A stretch of DNA of 64,000 bases from Parasponia andersonii. Taxonomy: Eukaryota; Streptophyta; Magnoliopsida; Rosales; Cannabaceae. The notes below the pieces were generated by a model that was given only the letters and a program-made list of their open reading frames with translations, ran no database searches and had not been told where the DNA came from. Shown one piece after another: positions 25,834 to 38,459 of the stretch (the stretch's first letter is position 1; the number at the start of each line of letters is the position of its first letter). The DNA lies in the NCBI GenBank assembly GCA_002914805.1, contig JXTB01000124.1, positions 471,010 to 535,009 of the forward strand. The letters are read 5' to 3'. A program made the position numbers and the translations under genes.

Positions 25834-26127
25834 GGGAATGTTTGGGTAAGGAAAATTCATTCCACTAGATAGTATATTTTAATATTTGTTTTATTTTTTT
25901 AGCAAGAAAATGAGAATTATAATTTTATTAAATGATAGAATTATTATTCTACTTCTCTACTAATTCTCTACTAATGGAATAAAAGTTCTAATTTCTTTTA
26001 AATTTTGGTAAAATTAATTTTTTCTTTTTTGTTCTACTAAAATATTTAAAAATAAAAATAATTTTATTAATACATAATATATTTTATTTCATTTCACTGT
26101 TGATTCCAATTTTAACCAAACAATATA
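25834..26127. mobile_element. Tourist-like MITE (PIF/Harbinger type), tentative
   Basis: The left end GGGAATGTTTGGGTAAGGAA resembles the reverse complement of the right end (ATATTGTTTGGTTAAAATTG). Both ends abut TTA (25831-25833 and 26128-26130), which fits the 3-bp TTA/TAA duplication of PIF/Harbinger elements. The interior is AT-rich without an ORF. The terminal repeats are short and imperfect. Confidence 0.45.
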
Positions 26128-26130
26128 TTA

Positions 26131-28540
26131 TCATTCATATTCATTTTCTAATTCTATTCTATTATCGTTCTCTTCTATTATCGTTCTCGTTACTATTTCA
26201 ATTTCCCTTTATGAACCGATCTCACCTTAATGTTAATTTTTCTTATGTCATTGATTATAATTGTCCTTGATTGATGTCCATCTGCAAATTGTTAAGCTAT
26301 GCACGTTATTTATATAAAGACCAAGCATTCGAGGAGCTGGGCCCAAAGTGTGTGAAAAAGAAAGTTTTTGTAAAAGAGTTTTTAGTTATTTTTTTTAGTC
26401 TAAAATGTTCTTAAATAATCAGTTCTACTATAAAATACTTGAAATCGTAAAACTCTTAAATTCTTTGGGAGATGAGTAAGGTATTGTTTAGGAGAAGACA
26501 AGTTCCAAAACATAGGAGAAAATCTTAGTGTGTAGAACTGAAAATTATAGCAGAGAAAATTGATAAGTTTCAAAACATAGGAGGAAATCCTTGTGTATAG
26601 AACTAAAAGTTATAGCAGAGAAAATTGATCTAGTTTTGAAGGGAGTTCAATAACGTGGAGTCAAATGAGATGAGCGGAACTCGCTGAACAAATCAATGAT
26701 AGAGTCTTACACTATGCATCAAGATTATAGGAAGGTTATCTTTCTTAAAGTCATTTGTATTTATACTTTAGAAACTTATAGAAATATGACTAAATTTTAG
26801 GTCAAATTTAAATAAATATTTATTTGTCAAATATTATAGCAAAATGTCCAGTATATATACTTATATACCAAGTGTAAAATTGTATATAACAAGTGTAAAA
26901 TTATATATACTTAGTATATTTCAGTACAGTAACTGAAATTGATAAATAAATATATCGACAAAGTGTTAAATATATATATATATGTACGAACATTTAGCTA
27001 TAAAATTTGAAAAATAGACATTTATTTAAGCTAATTTAAAATAATAATTATCTATCTAAACTTCTCTATATTTTAAATATTACTGTTAATATGTATCTTT
27101 TTCAAGACATGGCTCCATAGAGTAAGTTAATGAAAAATAACCCAATCATATAAAAATCTTTGGTATCATTTATTTGCTTTTGATTTTAATTATTGTGATT
27201 ATTTTTCCTAAAGCACACATTCAATAATCTAATATTATAACAGTTGCAAATTAATTTCATTTTACTATTGCAACAAAATCGACAACTAATTTTTATATTT
27301 GACTGGTTTGATAATCTTAAATATTTAATCAAAAAATTGATTCTCTTGCAATCCCACATGATTCAGTAATCATCAATCAATTTTAGGAAAACAAAATCCA
27401 AAAGAATCGATGATTAAGAAACTTTGGTGTTTGAGTTGTTTATAAATGAATTTGTACTCATTTTTTAATTTTCTCTTCCCACTCGATATCTTTAGTACAG
27501 ATGAATAAGAATACTACAAATAATTACTTGATACTTTTCCCCCAACTATTTCACTAATGGAGTAGTAGTTAATTTTAGATTTTCTATCGGCTGCCAACTC
27601 AAAATTTTGTGGATAAATTGAGTGAATTATGCTAACTTTTATTCGGGATATTATAATTATTAGTAAAATCAATATTAAAAGAATGAGATATTATCGTTAA
27701 TAAGATATGACCTCTTGTGTAAACAGTTCAGCTTATAGGTGTTAAAACAGGGTCTTCATGCATAGACGTACTTGACATCACATCAAATGTGTCATTATGT
27801 AATTATGTAATCAGAGAGAAGTTTTTATTTTGGCCTATAAATAGGTAGTGGACCTTTGTAAATAGTGAACAATAAAAAATCAATACAACTTCTCTTTTAT
27901 TTTTTTTCCAAATTATCTCTGAGAAAAGAATTGAGAAAAGAATATAGATAGAACTATTTAGGTTTCGTTTTTCATTTTAAGGACTACGTTGACATAATTA
28001 TTATTTTAGGACCAAAAAATAGGTATAGAGAGAAATAATTTCTAAAATTGCCTTTGGTCAAAAAGTAAAGAGGTGGTAGGTGAGACCATTAAGTAGGTCA
28101 TTTTATTTTGTCCTATTTTTCCTTCTTTTTCTTCTATTTTTGTTTTTTCTCTTATTTCTTCTACTTAGTTCTCTCTTTAAAACTAGAGCTTAGTTTTCAT
28201 ATCATGAAGAAGATGAAGAGCATATTTACTCTCCCTCTTGTTCTCGTTGATGATATCTTTGTCTCTCTCTCTCTTTCCACCTATTTTTCTCTCTATTTTT
28301 TAATAGCCCTTTTAATATTTAATTAAAAAAACTCAGTCAAAAAGAAGTTTAGCATTGATAGATAGACAATTTTTCAAATTTTAAAGGTAACTAAATAAGT
28401 TCTGTTTAAGAATAGTTTAGCAAAAGAGGACCATAATATTGATCTGGGCAATAATATATTAAAAATTCCATGTTTTAATTTATTCGTAATCTTCTTATTA
28501 TCACGTAGATCTCGTTGGTTAATATATGGTCAAAACTAAG
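26131..28540. other. AT-rich intergenic DNA with no gene seen
   Basis: Contains a 65-bp tandem duplication (units from 26500 and 26565; AAGTTCCAAAACATAGG and AAGTTTCAAAACATAGG). At 27836-27880 a CTATAAATAGG box is followed by TTGTAAATAGTGAACAATAA, which looks like an LTR promoter but has no partner LTR. No exon is supported. Confidence 0.45.
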
Positions 28541-30330
28541 TTGACTTTAGGTCAATATCTCTTGACCTTTGATCAATATAAAATTGATTTTTGAGTCAAT
28601 TTCATCTTGACCTATGTTCAAATAATTTTGTATAGTACCTTATCATTTAGAAGTCATTTCTTCTTCATTCATTATATGTATCAACTTATGTATCATAAAA
28701 GATATTATTCTATTTTAAGTATAGTTTTTGAGTTATTTTATGGACATAGAAATTGCTTTCCTCACCAATAAGAGCTCTTCGTGCAAAGTTTATTTAATTC
28801 GGATTCAGTTGCGATAATTTCTGTAATTAAAGTCTAAAATAAGTTCTAATAATTAGATCAGTGCTAACATAAAAATTTAAACTATTTTCGCATATGATTA
28901 GGATGTTCTTGACTTTAGGTCAAGAAATTCTTAACTTAGGGACAAAAAATTCCCGACATAGGATCAAAAAGTCATTGACTTAGGTCAAGACCTTCCAGAT
29001 CACAAGTGATGAATTTCTTAACTTAATTTTTGATTTAGAGTCGGTAAATTATTAACTTGAGTCAAACTTTTCTTCACTTCAAGTTAAGAAGTTCCTGACT
29101 TGAGGTCAAGAAATTATTAATTTTTAGTCAAGAAGTGATTGACTTAGGGCTATGATATTCTTGACCCGGTGTCAAAATATAATTGACTTCAGGTAAACAA
29201 GTACTTGACTTGAAGTTAACAATATTTTAAGTGTAGTATGAAACTTAATCACGATATTATATGTAATATATCTTAAATTTGGCATGAAGTTAAGAATAAT
29301 TTAAACAGAAGTGCAAAACAATTTAACCTGTAGTAAAAAACACTCTAACCTATGGTAACTCGAATAAATTGTTATTTTAAAACCCATAAAGTTTTAACAA
29401 AATATAAACACTATTTCTTCATGTTTTTCTTCTCATTAATTCCAACAATATTTCTTCTGTTTCTTCTTCTGTATAATCTTTGTATCATTTTTTGTCATTG
29501 TCTTATTCTCATTTATCCTTTTTTTTTTTCTCTATCTCAGAAGGCATAAACTTTTTAGCTAGCTTAATGAGACGATTTGGTCAATCAACTGCAACCGATT
29601 TCTCTTTTTTAGCCTTTTTGCCCTTTCACTGTTTTTGGGCCTCAAAATTATCATTGTTAGTATCTTTCTCCTGAATTCTCTGCAATAATTACAACATGTG
29701 AAGGTCAATATATTATTTACTAAAGGCCAATAATATTCTTGATGCAAGATTAAGAAATTCTTAGCTCAGGTCAAGACACTCTTAACTCAAGGTCAAAATA
29801 CTCTTGATTTAAAGAAATCTTAACAATATGTCAATATCTTATTAATCCTAAGTCAACAATTTCCTAACTCCTTGTCCATAACCTATTAATTCACTTAATG
29901 TCAATAGATTATTCATCTAAGCTCAAAAAAATTTCCATACATGGCCAAGAACATCTTGCCGTGAGGTTACTAACTTCAATTAATATATAGAAATAAACCA
30001 TAATCGACAAAGCATATATAAATTAAAATACAAATAGGTCTTCAATAAAGAAACAATAGCCAAAGTACACAAAAGATTATAGGAACACCTCTACTTTACT
30101 AAAATAAACGGACACTAAAAATCCAATTTCCTTGCGCAATATCAAGTTATAGAGTTCTTCATTTAAGGTCAAGATATCGTTGACTATATGTCAAGAAATT
30201 CTTGATTTCAGACAAATAAGCTATTGACTTGAGGTCAATTCAAGGTTATGATTTCTTGACCTTAGTCAAGAAAATCTTGTTTAATTTCTTAACCAAGGTC
30301 AAGAGCGTCTTGGCCTGGGTCAATATATTG
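28541..30330. repeat. Degenerate 22-bp minisatellite, TTGAC...GTCAA unit
   Basis: The unit is close to TTGACTTAGGTCAAGAAATT plus 2 bp. In the best preserved runs the units start at 28909, 28931, 28953 and 28975, and again at 29073, 29095, 29117, 29139, 29161, 29183 and 29205, an exact 22-bp register. Looser copies begin at 28541 and continue at 29740-29830 and 30145-30330. A unique AT-rich stretch (about 29240-29740) separates the blocks. TTGAC and GTCAA face each other in each unit, making it partly palindromic. No coding function is seen. Confidence 0.85.
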
Positions 30331-31213
30331 TGGACTTCGTACGAAGAACACAAAAATATAGCAAAACATTTTCAGCATACTCAAGGTAACCATGTAAAAA
30401 GAAGGTCAGCAAAACAATGGGTAGTAACAAAATAGACCAAAGCAATAAACACAAAATCAGCAAAACACACAAATAAATCAGATCCAAATCAAACTATATA
30501 CAAATAAAAATACAAAGAAACAAAAATAAATAAAAATCATAACTTTTCACCATACTCATGGTCACCATACAAAAATAAGCATTTTTTTCCCTAAAAAAAT
30601 AATATTATAAAATACTAACCTTCTTTTAAATAGATGCGGCTTCCAAGCCTTTATTCTTCAAAGAAAGGGTGTCTTTGACCATAAATTTTGACAAACCTAC
30701 CAGAGACTTGAATTTTTACGGCGACAATGATTTTGAAAGAGACATTGATGGACTGCTTCAAAGTTCTCTGACTTATCTCATCATAACTTCCTGACGAACG
30801 AGTTTTTATCATTTTAACTGAAATACTAGTAATATAGATATTTTTATAATGCTTGAGATATCTAGATGCTAATTTGCAACATTTTGAGCGAGGTTAATGG
30901 TGTTACAGCCTAATTCGTCGAGAATTTTGGCTAGACTTTGGGTTTACGGGGGTTGTCTTCTCTCTTCTCTCTTTTATCTCCTCTTTTCTCTTGCCTCTTT
31001 ACTTTTTAATTTTCAAATAGAATCAGAGTATAGGGAACGGTAAAAGATATGGTAGCTAAGTTTGAGATAAAGGATGGACACATAAGAGATTTTACTCTCT
31101 ATGAAACCCGATTTTTNNNNNNNNCCGATTTTTAGTCCTAACAAACTTATTCCAAGAAGTGATCCTAAAAAAGAATAAAGGGATTACATTAATCTTATTC
31201 ATGTCTTTTTCTC

Positions 31214-31251
<38 letters not shown>

Positions 31252-31450
31252 TTCCACTGTGAGCCTAAGACCATTTCATCTCACTATCCATTCCATTTAT
31301 CTTTATATATTATACTATATTACTTAATATATTTTTTTATCTTTTTTCTTACCTTTGCCATCATTAAAACCACCAAATCTGTACATACACATACATATTA
31401 TACTTAGATATATATTAATATATTAATATATTATTACTATTATTATTATT
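30331..31450. other. AT-rich DNA with an assembly gap, no gene seen
   Basis: No exon is supported. Eight N at 31117-31124 are flanked on both sides by CCGATTTTT. A (CT)n microsatellite of about 28 bp lies near 31219-31247. The piece 30630-30920 is less AT-rich, but neither strand gives a recognisable product. Confidence 0.5.
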
Positions 31451-32490
31451 TTTATGCAGGTTTCGGGTAATATCGAGTTACTCATCCATTATTTTCTATT
31501 GCTTCAACTATTAGCAAAATACTAACTCTATACATATATATATTATGCTAATATTTAAATTATGCACTTTAAATACTTGTAGATCCATGATTTTGAGTTA
31601 TTTAGCAAGTTGAGTTGTAGCATATACGACTCTTATTTGTAACCATTCACGTTAAATTTAATACTTTTATTTTCTTTTATCTTTAATGATATAGGTAGAA
31701 TCACATGTATCAAAGATCTAACTTTCTAATTATTTAGTTTTAATATCGTTTATTTATATTTCTGACTGAATGACTAGAATCACTAGTGTCAGAAAAACTA
31801 ACCATCTTTTTGTTTATTTCTGACAATATAGTTGATATTATTATCATCAAAAATACTGATTATTTAACATGTGGTGATGGTTATTGAAACTATCCACATT
31901 TGTTTACTTGCAAGTTGAACTATCAAAGACCCAATAATTTCCTGACACGTGGAATTGAATTGCTACAATTTTTATGCAGGTTTCGGGTAATATCGAGTTA
32001 CTCATCCATTATTTTCTATTAGTTCAACTATTAGCAAAATACTAACTATATATATATATATAGTGTACTAATATTTAAATTCTGCACTTTAAATACTTAT
32101 AGATCCATGATTTGAGTTATTTAGCAAGTTGAGTTGCAACGTATACGACTCTTATTTGCAACCATTTATGTTAAATTCAGTACTTGTATTTTCTTTTATC
32201 TTTAACAATATAGAAATCACCTGTATCAAAGATCTAACTTTCTAAATATTTAGTTTTAATGTCGTTTATTTATATTTCTAACTGGATGACTAGAATCACC
32301 AATGTCAGAAAAACTAACTATTTTCTAACTATTTTTTTGTTTGTTTCTGGCAATATAATTGGTATTACCATCATCAAAAATACTGATTTTTTAACACGTA
32401 GTGATGGTCATTGATATCATCCACATTTGTTTACTTGCAGGTTGAACTGTCAAAGACGTAATAATTTTCTGACACGTGAAATTGAATTGT
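31451..32490. repeat. 520-bp tandem duplication
   Basis: TTTATGCAGGTTTCGGGTAA occurs at 31451 and 31971, a spacing of 520 bp. The units stay similar throughout with small indels, one of them in a (TA)n tract. The duplication ends about 460 bp beyond the 3' end of the DCC gene. No coding content was found in either unit. Confidence 0.92.
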
Positions 32491-32950
32491 TATAATTTTT
32501 TACATCATTTTTTCCATTTCTATCATTATCGTACTTATCATTAATTAAGCAATTTTGCTCTTAATTAATTCCTCTCTAAATAAATAAGTAAAAAGCATCC
32601 CAGAACAATTATTTTAAGTTAATTTTAATAGATTTTTTTGTGATAATCAGTATAAATAAAATATCTTTAATTCAAATTCTGTATTTAGTGGGTAATTTGT
32701 TGAATGTACAGATTTATATGAATTTATAATTTTTCACAAGTCAAAAGATTAAAATTACGGAAATTACCTGCATTTGTTCTCTTTTGGGACATAAAGCACT
32801 AAAAATAATAAATAAAACAATCATACGCCTCTTTGTAGGTATGAGCTCACATCTTACAAGAATTGTTGTCTTTACATACTTCACCTGCCTGTGATGTAAA
32901 AATGTTACCATTTTTTAGTGTTTCAAATGAGTGCTTCTTACATCATACAA

Positions 32951-34503
32951 TCAAAAAAATTCAAGAGCAAGAAAATGCAATGCAATCTTGATGTGCCTTA
33001 CCTTGATCTTCCGTCGTGCTTCCAATATCTCTTCTAGAGGCGGTCGACCTAAAGTCCAAAACAGAGCATTTGCATTATATGATTGTAAACTTAAATTGAA
33101 CAAAGGGAACTAGAATATGATAACATTCATGGTGGAATAAATGTTTAGAAACTGTAATATATACCCGTCATTGGGAGACGATACTTAGCCCAAACACCAT
33201 ATACAGCATCAGCTATTTTCCCCATCTGAAAACAACATACTTTAGTGTTAAACTACAAAATAAAGTTGTCAAACCAGATAATAGAAGTGTATATGATCTT
33301 AGAAAAAACAAAAGTAACTTACAGGTTCGTATTTGGTTATGGCATAAACCCAACCAAGCCCAACTTGTTCATATAGTTTCCTGAATGCCTGTATACAACT
33401 TTTAATTAGCACAACAAATGAACAAGAGGCATTTTCAAATTAACAACAAAAGTAAACTTGTATTCTAAACTTTCATCAGACTACCTAGTTATGGGATTTT
33501 CTGTAAAACACCAAAACCCAATTGCTGAAACTCAATCACAACACAGAAAGTAAAATCTGCAAAGTAACTATAGAGGCTTACCTCAACATCTGTGACTACA
33601 GTTCCATCAGAGAGAATTGCATGAATCCTTCCCATAGCCTAAACAAACAAGATATTGCCACCATAAATTATAGCATATGTACATATATAAGTATACATAC
33701 TTATGTATATATGAATTTTACTTTCTATCAACCTTGTCCTTTGAATTCATCCCAAAACGATACGAACTTAACAACTTACAGTTTCAAAGTCAAGCCCTTG
33801 GTTCTCCTCAGGAGAGTAATCCTCTGAACTAATGTCCACAAACTTAATGGTGCCATAACGTTCATTCCTCTCCCTAAGCATGTTCACCTTATTGACAACA
33901 CAATAAACTTCAGTTTTTATTTTATTTAATTTTTTTATAAGACTCCAACAGATTGAAAACCTTTTCATCAAAATCAAAATCAACATAAAAAAACATGATA
34001 CATAGAAACTTAATTTAACAAAAAACCGTAAAATGAGTTTGTTTGAGCATCGAAGGTCCAAACCTCCCGCATACAAAGTGGGCAGTCTCCATCATAGAGC
34101 ATTTTGATCCTCCAATTCTCTGGTGAAGATGATTCTTCATCTTCTTTCGTGGGAGTTATAGGGTTCGAAGCTACCTCACTCACTGCCCGAATCCCCGAAG
34201 TGGGTCCTGCCCGAAAAACATGAAATTGATCAAACTACAGAACACAAAACAATAAAATTGAAACCAAATTTATCCAAAATCAGATTATGTGTCCTTCTAA
34301 AAAGATGCACCTAGAGCAAAAACTAATTGCAATCAAGATGAGGGAATGACTAACTTACCAGATTGGAATATAGAAAATGGCTTCAATCTCTGATGAGAGA
34401 GTTGGAACCTGGGTCTGAGAGAGTAAGAAATTGAGAGGAGACGTGGGTTTTTGTGGGTTCTTTTGGTAAATGCAGAAAGAGCGGCCACTCCTCTCAATGC
34501 CAT
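32951..34503 (-). CDS. DCC-family thiol-disulfide oxidoreductase-like protein
   Basis: Seven exons on the minus strand by splice consensus and frame: 34503-34359, 34206-34064, 33887-33780, 33638-33582, 33388-33323, 33225-33165 and 33048-32951, giving 225 residues. The first 45 residues (MALRGVAALSAFTKRTHKNP onward) are Ser/Arg/Leu-rich without acids, like a plastid or mitochondrial transit peptide. LYDGDCPLCMREV (residues 85-97) holds the CxxC pair Cys90 and Cys93 that defines the DCC (DxxCxxC, DUF393) family. GLGWVYAITKYEP and YGVWAKYRLP follow. The last exon reads GRPPLEEILEARRKIK; a GTAAGG after that Lys could be another donor, so the very C-terminus is uncertain. The family is thought to act in thiol-disulfide exchange. 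A truncated copy lies about 10 kb to the left. Confidence 0.9.
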
Positions 34504-35330
34504 CACTTTTGTTGTTTTGTTCAGATTATTGGGAATGAGAAGAATACCATAAACCTGTAAATTTGTGATTTTGATGAAGGGAAGGCCGGTTTCTTCTTCT
34601 TCGTAACTAGTTTCGGTTTACGTGGAAACCTACGGTTCACAACCCCACAATACGAAGAAACAAGTGGCTACCGTTATGCCACGTTGGATGTTTGGACGCC
34701 ATTTTTCTGTGTACAAAACGCTGCTTCTAGTTGCATTTTTAACTCAAAAAGACTCGTATCAAAAACTTACGCACACTACAAAATATGGATGTGATACCAA
34801 TTTATTTAGATTAAGATATTGTGGATGCAATGGACAAATTTTTAGTATGCATATAATTTCTCTAACTTGAAACAAGCTAGAGGCAGTTTTTTTTTGGTTT
34901 TTTCCCTTGCCGAAAGAAAAGATTATAAGAATAGAGGTGAAATAGCAAGAGAACCCCGAAACCATATGTGCAGGTCCTACCGACAATTACTTGATATATC
35001 GGAGTTTGCGTTCCAACGAAAAAGCCAAAGGAATTCAACAACTTTATACCATGTTGTATTTTAGGCTTGACATAAGATACTCTTTTGGAACGAAAGACTA
35101 AGCTAAGTTGATAATCAAAGTACAAATGTTTTCCATCTTCCTTTGCTTTTTTTCAAAAAAAAAAATTAAAAATTAAAAATAAAAGAGAAACTCTATTTTC
35201 AGGAGTAAATTAATAGAAATTCAGAATTAAGGGATATAGAGGATACTCACTAGAGGAAGGTTTTTTTTTTCCCGTCATCTTAAGAGCCAATTTGTAAAAT
35301 TTTGTTATTCGCATCATCGCATGTCACGAC
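34504..35330. promoter_or_regulatory. Upstream region of the DCC gene
   Basis: This 0.8-kb stretch between the DCC start codon and the hAT-like element must hold the promoter. I see no unambiguous TATA box. Short open frames at 34622-35125 on both strands look like chance. Confidence 0.35.
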
Positions 35331-35679
35331 AGGATGGCAACGAGTCGGGTTTGACTATCCTGTTCCCGTACTTGCAAGTAAAAATCAAACTCATACCCAC
35401 TTCATTTACCTATTTAAATTAGTGAGACGGGTGCGGGTATTACCCGCATGGGTTGATGGATACCCATGGGTACTCATACCCGGTTAAAAATTAAAAAAAA
35501 AAAAATTTAAAAAGAAAAATAATCTAATGACAATATTATATACTCAAATTAGTAATATAAACTAATTTTTATATATACATATTTATTTAAGTGTATTTCA
35601 CATAAATTATATATGTATTTAATAAATATATTTTTTATTTTTTTATGTATAAAAATAATCAGGGCGAGTACCTATATAT

Positions 35680-36812
35680 TGTTAACCCAAGATTAACTAC
35701 CCAAAAAGGGGGGTGAATTGGGAATTAAATTTTTTTAAAATTTTTTTTTAACTATGTAAATCCATAAACCACTATTTTGAAACCTTGAGGATAAATGAAT
35801 AATAATAATAATAAATATATAACAATAATACTAAGAAAATAAAGCACACAAATATCAAATACAAAATTAAATAGTTTGCAAAAAATAAAGAGTATACAGA
35901 TAGAGAAAATGCAAACTCAGTTTTTCAATATGAGAATAAATACACTCAAGAACTCTTTTTACAAAATAATAAATACAATTTTGGCTTAGGAGATTTAAGA
36001 ATAATGCTTCTAAAATTGGCTCAATATAATTTGAAAGTGTAATTGATGTAAAAATAGGCTAAGACACTTTGAGAATATATAAGTTCATACTCTTATCATA
36101 AATACCATCAAAAGACGCTCTATATATAGATATCCAAGAAAATCAGTCATTTATAGCTGTTATTAGCTTTCTGCCAAAACTTTTGGCTGACCAAAATTAA
36201 AGCTAATCGACTAAAAATTTAGTCGTTGGAATTCGACAGATCAGTTCAGTTCCAACGGTTATTTCTGGCTACTGGTCTGAAAAGTGGTCAACCAAATCTA
36301 TTTTTGGTTGTTTTTCAAATTTGGATAGGATTTTCGGCATTTTTTATATTTTGACAATTTTTGGCTTTTTTAAAAAATTGACTTCTAAACTTGTTTTAAA
36401 TACTTTAAAAACATTAGAAATCAATTTAAAAAGAATATTTTGCCTATTCAAAATTATTATTTTCTATTTTCAAACTTCTATAATAAAATAACTATTTTAA
36501 GTTTAAGATAGTTTGAAAATTCTTTTAAAAGTATAAGTCAATGCAAAAAGAATCTATGTATAATGAACTAAATCAAATACAAGATTAAGTACAAAATATA
36601 CTCTATCTAAGTATGGTCTTGTATCTTGATTTTTTGTCGTCAAGCTTGATTCGAATAAGTCCAATATACATTCATCTTCAAGCTTGATTCCTTGATTAAC
36701 TTGAGCTATCACTTTAAAACTATTTCACTACACACTCAAGTTAAATCATTAGCACTAAATCAAATGTTTATTATTTTCAAAATAAGAGTAAGATTGAAAC
36801 CTTAATTTCTCA
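35680..36812 (-). repeat. 3' LTR of the copia element
   Basis: On the minus strand it starts TGAGAAATTAAGGTTTCAAT and ends GGTTAATCTTGGGTTAACA-like, keeping TG...CA termini. It aligns end to end with the right LTR, with many substitutions and small indels, indicating an old insertion. Confidence 0.85.
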
Positions 36813-38459
36813 ATAAACTCGCCCTTTTTGATAATGTTGAACATTAATTTATGAGATAAAAGAAAATATATAGTAAGGATATAAAAATATGAAATTTGAC
36901 AAGTTTACCTTAATCTTTACCGAATTTTAATCTCCATCTCAAAATATGCTTGAGAAAATAAAAGGACTTGCTCACTCAATTAAGCATCATAAGCATATTA
37001 TAAGAAAAACAGAAATGTGTGCTAAACAAAGTTCTCTCCCTTAAAATATGCACACTCATTAATAAATCGTTTTCTTCTCATATTCATAAATTATCATCTT
37101 TCTCCCCCTTTTGACATTATTAAAAAGATAGAAATAATTTTGAAATAAGATGTTTCGTAAAACCAATCTATCTCTTTGAAATAAGATTCTTCTCATATTA
37201 ATTCAATATATGACTCCTTCCATTTGAATGCATGACAAAATTATATGAAAGAACAATACTTAAACGATTTTCTCTCTATGTAAAAAATATAATATGATAA
37301 GTTAAGCAATAAGGAGATATAGAAGAATATAGAATTGAACAATCTTCAAAATAAGAAGGACAATATCAAACATAAAATTGAATAATTATATGATGACAAT
37401 GAGTATGAGACATATATCATATTCTAAATAGAGAAGTTTCATCACATCAAGATCATCAAAACTCTAAATCTTAATATTTCACTTGTTCAAAATATATTTC
37501 TCTAAGTATAATCATTACAAAACATAAGAGAAATTTAAATCATTAAAGTACAATATAGAAATATTTTTTTTTATTATCTTTCAAATTAACTATATAGATC
37601 GTAAAAAAATGATGTATTCAAAAGAAATATGACCAGTTTAGCACAAATAAATTATAAACATGCTCCCCCTCAAAATATGCTTAACTAAATAAATTTTCAA
37701 ACTCCCCTATAAATTTATAAAAGGTGCATATTTTGAAGAACTATTCCAATGGATACCAATTATATTTGAAGAAACTATACTAAGTTGATTCCAATTATCA
37801 GCACATTCAATAAATCAAAGTACATTTTTCTCCTCCTTTTGATATCATCAAGAAATTGTATAGATATGAAGCATAAAAATGATATCAATTAATAAATACA
37901 AAGTAAAATCATGGATAAGCAACTAATAACAAGTACCCAATCTAAACATGACATATTATCAAAGTTTTCATTAGAAATAGAAGTTCAAAAAAAGATAAAG
38001 TATAGCAAATTATGTCTTGAAAGCTAATGAGAACCTTATATGTGATATTCATCAAAAATTTGTTTTCATCAAAAATCATGTGCAAATATTCAAAATGATA
38101 AAGTTACAAAATATAAATATAGAATTCAAATAACAAGTCATTTTTAGTTCAAATGCATCACCAATATAGATAAAATAATTCTATTAATTATCCATGGTGT
38201 TTATCATGTAAAAAAAATTCAAGCATTTGTATAAATGTAAGAGTTTAAACATATGCATTATACAATCTATTTGAATTATATAAAAGCAATTAATATGTCA
38301 ATTAAATTTAGACTTATAAATTTTTCAAATAAAATCATTCATACCATCCTTCCAAAAAGGTTTTTATCTTCTTTTGTGTTAAGGTTGGACTTAATCATCA
38401 TCTTTGATTTGTCTTTAAGCTCCAATCATATACTATACTTACCACAATATCATATATGC

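Noticed and set aside
28108-28326. 72-codon hydrophobic frame (Phe/Leu/Ser-rich)
   Set aside because: Poly-T and CT-rich DNA gives this composition by chance; no splice sites or homology support it.
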